In this document: positions 60,390 through 64,000 of the stretch, in pieces
Layout: the number at the start of each line of letters is the position of its first letter
Numbering within the stretch: the first letter of the stretch is position 1
Assembly (NCBI GenBank): GCA_008360955.1
Contig: LUCM01002333.1
Coordinates: forward strand, 214,227 to 278,226
Direction: 5' to 3'
Source: Fasciolopsis buskii
Taxonomy: Eukaryota; Platyhelminthes; Trematoda; Plagiorchiida; Fasciolidae
DNA length: 64,000 nt
Program-made: the position numbers and the translations under genes
The notes under the pieces: model-generated
Database searches by the model: none
The model's input: the letters and a program-made list of their open reading frames with translations, nothing else
Told to the model about the DNA's origin: nothing

Positions 60390-61240
60390 CGTTGTACTCT
60401 AAATAATTCTCGATGAGTACAACTCGGCCGTGATTTTTTGGCCATTGACCTCGAGTTCGCCGACGACACTGTTATTTCTTGAAAAGAGTCTGCAACCGTA
60501 CATCCGGTTCTAGGTCGGATCGTATGTGAAGCCATGACTGTTGGTCTGGAGATAAACACGTAAGAAACGAAGTTCTTGACAACCTCGCAAGACCCGTCAC
60601 ATTGTGTTCACATCAATGACGACAACTTGGAATAGGTGCTTTACTTCAATCAACTGGGTTCCACTGTCTAACCGAACAGCTACATCACAAACGAGGTTGA
60701 GTTTCGTGTAGACTGCACCAGGAGAGCTTTTCTATTACTTTGTAAAATGCTGTAGTCCTGTAATGAAATAAGCCTTTATACAAAACTGCACAGTTGCCGT
60801 GCCACCGTCCGACCTGCCCTTACGTATGCATACAATACCTGGAAATTAAGATTACACAATACAACACGACTGGAGAGTTTCAACTACCGGTAATTCCGCT
60901 ATATGGCAAAAATCAGGCGGTATGACTGCTCCTAAAATAGCGCTGTGTGTAACCAATGTATGAAATTCTAGCGGTTTTCGTCTTCTAGATTTGTTCGATC
61001 ACGTTCTCCGCCAGCCGGAAACGGAATTGACGAAAAGGGGCCCATTATCGTCGCCCAGTCGTCTTGGTAGTCAACTGAAGAGGTGAATTAGCACCATTAA
61101 GGCGGACATCATTTGCTTAGGTCTTCAATCGGTTTTCGGAGTATGCAACTGGCGCAACAATTGGATTTTGCGATGTGCACGCCTGGCGGCAGATCGCAAC
61201 GTATGGACAGCCACATTCAGAGACATCGAAGAAATTAACT
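60390..61240 (+). pseudogene. LINE relic of a second lineage
   Basis: LAIDLEFADDTVIS (60440-60480) keeps an FADD-type catalytic motif. It is followed by ESATVHPVLGRIVCEAM, GLEINT, LGSTV, RRAFLLL, RATVRPALTYAYNTWKLR (about 60790-60850), and a C-terminal NWRNNWILRCARLAADRNVW-type block at about 61145-61210. The wording differs from the other relics in the window (ESATK/GLxINT type rather than SEDPSK/SKCK type), so it is a different LINE group. Interrupted by stops; dead. Confidence 0.7.
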
Positions 61241-62762
61241 TATCCTCTCGCAAAAGCTGATCGCATAAAAGTAAAATAAAAGTAAGCAACAAGGATCACA
61301 TGAACAATTTTCATTCTGGTGTGATAGTATAAAAAAATTAATGCTCGGATTGGCATTCCTGTTATTCAGTGGGAAGTGACGATGCTTTGCAGCAATAAAC
61401 CGCAAGATTTAGCGTCGCTGAGCGAGTGGATGTGCGAGAAATTCAGCCGATGTAACATTTTAGCCAACATCTATAATTCCAACCCCGGCTGTGTATAAAT
61501 CACAGTAGGATCTATTCAAATGTACGTATTGCCAAGAATCCAACGTCAAATAAACACCAGTTGTTTATGGGCCCCATACTGTCATTTAGAATTTTTCGGT
61601 TACCTTTGTGTGGCGTCCAGCAACGGTTGCATTAAATTAGTTTTACTTCAATTGTTAACAAATCTTAGAATTCCGGCACTAATTTCTAACGTGCAGGTAA
61701 TTTATTGAATTGACACATTAAGACATCAAGCAAACTTTAGGTAATATCGAGGTTTAAGATGTTATACCATGTTTTCTTAATTTTTGTGAATTCCAAAATG
61801 GAGATTCTATCGGAAACGTTTCATTTTCTTACATTACGCGTGCTTGCAACTCAAATCGTACTCCCGTCACCAGAACGACAAAATTTTCCTTATCTACAGT
61901 AACAATCCTCCCTGGTTCCACTCGCATCACAATGAACCACGCAAATGGATAAGTGAGAACATGAAAGAATTCTTTGGAAAATCGATAAAGCAAATGTCTT
62001 TTTTTACAAACCTATCACGGATCATCATTTGTCGTGCATCGATCGACAAAATGAAGGTGTCTCGAATTAAATTTCCCGGCATTTCATCCCAGTGTGCGCG
62101 ATAATTATTAATCCGCCCGTTTTGTTGCACGATGAAATCTTTACTCCACATCCGCTGACCCTGTGACTTGTAAATATTCTACTTCTTGTCGAAACAGTAG
62201 TACACAAAATATTTGTGATACTTCATCTCTGACCTCCGGAGAAGTTCTGTTGCGCAAATTTTGCATGAAAATGAATAACTTGGTGTTCACGTTTGGATGT
62301 GATCGGTCTTTAAAAAAAGGCGCAATATTATCTAAAGAAATGGCTATTTTCAGTTTCAAACACTGAATAGGCTTTCAAACAAAAAACGTGATTTCAACAA
62401 CATTTTTAATCACATCATCAGCCTTCGTATTTTGTCACCGAAAGACTTCAGCCGTCTGTGTCGATTAAGCGATCAACGTAGTACATTTGAACGGCCTTGG
62501 TCCGAGGCAAATTAAGCTTTGTTCTAAAAAATAAAATCTCCCAGTTCATGATCGACAATGATAATAAAAAACTGGGTTAAAGTAAAAACATTTCCTGATT
62601 TTTGTCGATGTCAAGTCATTAAGATCAATCGGAATCGATGAAGATATACGTGTGATTTTATTGTGGTAGATTGCTACACGGAGTCCAATGCAATACTAAC
62701 CAGATTTCACATAGCCCAATCGTTACTCTCGTTCTTCAATTTTTCTTTATCTTTTACCTCGT
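61241..62762. other. No gene recognised
   Basis: Short frames only. Confidence 0.45.
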
Positions 62763-62910
62763 TTATTAGTGAAATAACAATGTACATCATTGTTCAGGAA
62801 GGAGCCACGGCCAACAAAGGGCTGCCAACTGGGGATGTTGACCGGTAGTGGGAGGATTCTAACCTGTGACACACAAGTCCAAAGGCCAGGACCTTATCCG
62901 TTTGGTCACC
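62763..62910 (-). mobile_element. SINE family 3, copy e
   Basis: Minus-strand copy: head GGTGACCAAACGGATAAGG, degraded B box, body with TCAACATCCCCAGTTGG, tail ACATTGTTATTTCACTAAT. Confidence 0.82.
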
Positions 62911-63680
62911 TTCTCGTAACCTTAGTCACAAGACCAATCTTATTCCCTACCATTTCCGTCTACGCCTAAATAGCGAACTGGTAATAAGCGATCTTAGAGT
63001 TCACCTCCAGTTGTAGTGTCTAAGCATGTTTATTCTGCTTTTATGTTGTATGATTATTTCAATATGAGTAGTGGTATGTGGTTGTATTCATTCCAACTAT
63101 TACTCGTGCATTTCACATCTCCCAAATGAAAATTCACACTCGACTGCATAAAATACCCAGTTAGCTTGATTTGAACTAACTCCAGCTTGGATTTGCTATC
63201 ATAAACGTGGCTGAAATTTTCCATAAAACAAGTGCTTCTTTCGAGCAAGCGACCAGGTTAGTATACTTAAACAAGCTAGGATGAATTCAAAAATCCATTC
63301 AAACAAATTTATAACATTTTCATATTTCCTTAAGGTTCCACTGTTCCATCGTTCTTGAAAACCAACGTCGTAAGTCTTAATATGCACTGCGAGACCTTGA
63401 GCCAGTATTTAGCAAGTATCCCAAATTAACATTTTCCCTTACCGTGTGCATCGCTCCACGAGGTTTGCTTTTCCCCATTTTGTAGATCTACTCACTTGCA
63501 TCGTCCCCTCCATGGAGAAGCACTTTTCCGATATATGACAAGTACAACCTACACATATCTTATAAGAAAAATCCGCGAATAGATTCGTAATATTTGCTGA
63601 TTGTACTTTATGTCACGCAAGTGTCAGGAGCATCAGAATTTTGGCAAATTACACGCAGCGATGCACCGCAATCGGCGATA
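62911..63680. other. No gene recognised
   Basis: Short frames only. Confidence 0.45.
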
Positions 63681-64000
63681 TATACATACATACGCATATC
63701 TGACGAGCGACAGTAATCGTAAAACCGGTCGTGTGATCCCGGACGAATTTTTTTCACCCATCCATATACTAATTTCTACTTCTATATACACATATGTATA
63801 CTCTGGTGGCATTCGGCTCTCGCTCCTGAGGTTGGCTCAGCCCAACTGACAAAGAATCATCAACGAATCACAGTTATGATTCTTCTGTGGATTCTTCGAC
63901 GAAAAGCTTCCATGCACACCCCTAACTGTACAATATATATACACATTCATATATATATATATATATATTCACATTTGACGAGTTCTGGTTTGGATCAAAA
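63681..64000 (+). mobile_element. TA-flanked hammerhead element (family 2), copy at window end
   Basis: Hammerhead half (63694-63736), then CATCCATATACTAATTTCT, a TA/CA run, the second half with GAGGTTGGCTCAGCCCAAC, the hairpin GAATCA (63865-63870)/TGATTC (63877-63882) and GCTTCCATGCACAC, then a TA run at 63950-63968 and a segment resembling the reverse of 24250-24290. It shows both halves in the same order as 33322 to 32979. The window ends shortly after. Confidence 0.78.
63694..63736 (+). ncRNA. Hammerhead ribozyme, degraded
   Basis: GCATAT (63694-63699), CTGACGA (63700-63706), stem II GCGA/TCGT region (63707-63720), AAAA in place of GAAA (63721-63724), CCGGTC (63725-63730), GTGTGA (63731-63736). 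Loss of the G of GAAA and of the closing stem II C should abolish cleavage. Stem III palindrome and GUC remain. Confidence 0.75.

Noticed and set aside
1..64000. CRISPR arrays, operons or bacterial genes
   Set aside because: No direct-repeat/spacer pattern and no dense coding; the sequence is eukaryotic.

Overview
The window looks like a piece of a large, repeat-rich eukaryotic genome, most likely a digenean flatworm (trematode). The reasons are the low gene density, the degraded RTE-type LINE reverse transcriptases with flatworm-style wording, the tRNA-derived SINEs, abundant GATA/TA/CA microsatellites, and hammerhead-ribozyme repeats resembling the SM-alpha satellites of schistosomes. Species cannot be fixed from the sequence alone. 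No prokaryotic features, CRISPR arrays, rRNA genes or intact tRNA genes were seen.

Only one host gene is identified with confidence: the last coding exon (52826-53697, +) of a two-pore-domain (K2P) potassium channel. It starts inside the GYG codon of the first pore loop and runs through M2, a long cytoplasmic loop, M3, the second pore loop (GFG) and M4 to the stop codon, with an AATAAA about 30 bases further on. A 187-codon open frame at 2055-2615 may be an exon of another gene. A few shorter frames are listed at low confidence. The rest appears to be intron or intergenic DNA.

The most interesting content is two unrelated families of repeats that each carry a type I hammerhead ribozyme. Family 1 is a SINE with a tRNA-Leu-like head followed by a hammerhead (about 1001-1447, 28212-28556, 56281-56492). 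All its copies are partly decayed. Family 2 is a roughly 340-base element bounded by TA microsatellites, with a hammerhead in one half and a conserved RNA hairpin in the other (9445-9696, 24290-24665, 32979-33322, 63681-64000, plus a divergent hammerhead at 16021-16110). The copies at 24541-24602 (+) and 33205-33265 (-) keep every core base, and their stems vary in a compensating way. In both families stem III is a short palindrome without a loop, as in schistosome and Penelope-type hammerheads.

Other mobile DNA: five copies of a second, ribozyme-free SINE with a Ser/Leu-type tRNA head (15581, 19686, 32719, 37573, 62763); six LINE relics, all on the + strand and all broken (13138, 17425, 49505, 57640, 59060, 60390); a short LINE 3' tail at 57360; and two pairs of unclassified dispersed repeats. 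The assembly has one 67-base gap inside a GATA array. At 11258-11420 it also contains an untrimmed Tn5/Nextera mate-pair junction that duplicates 97 bases and imports 46 bases from 15109-15154.
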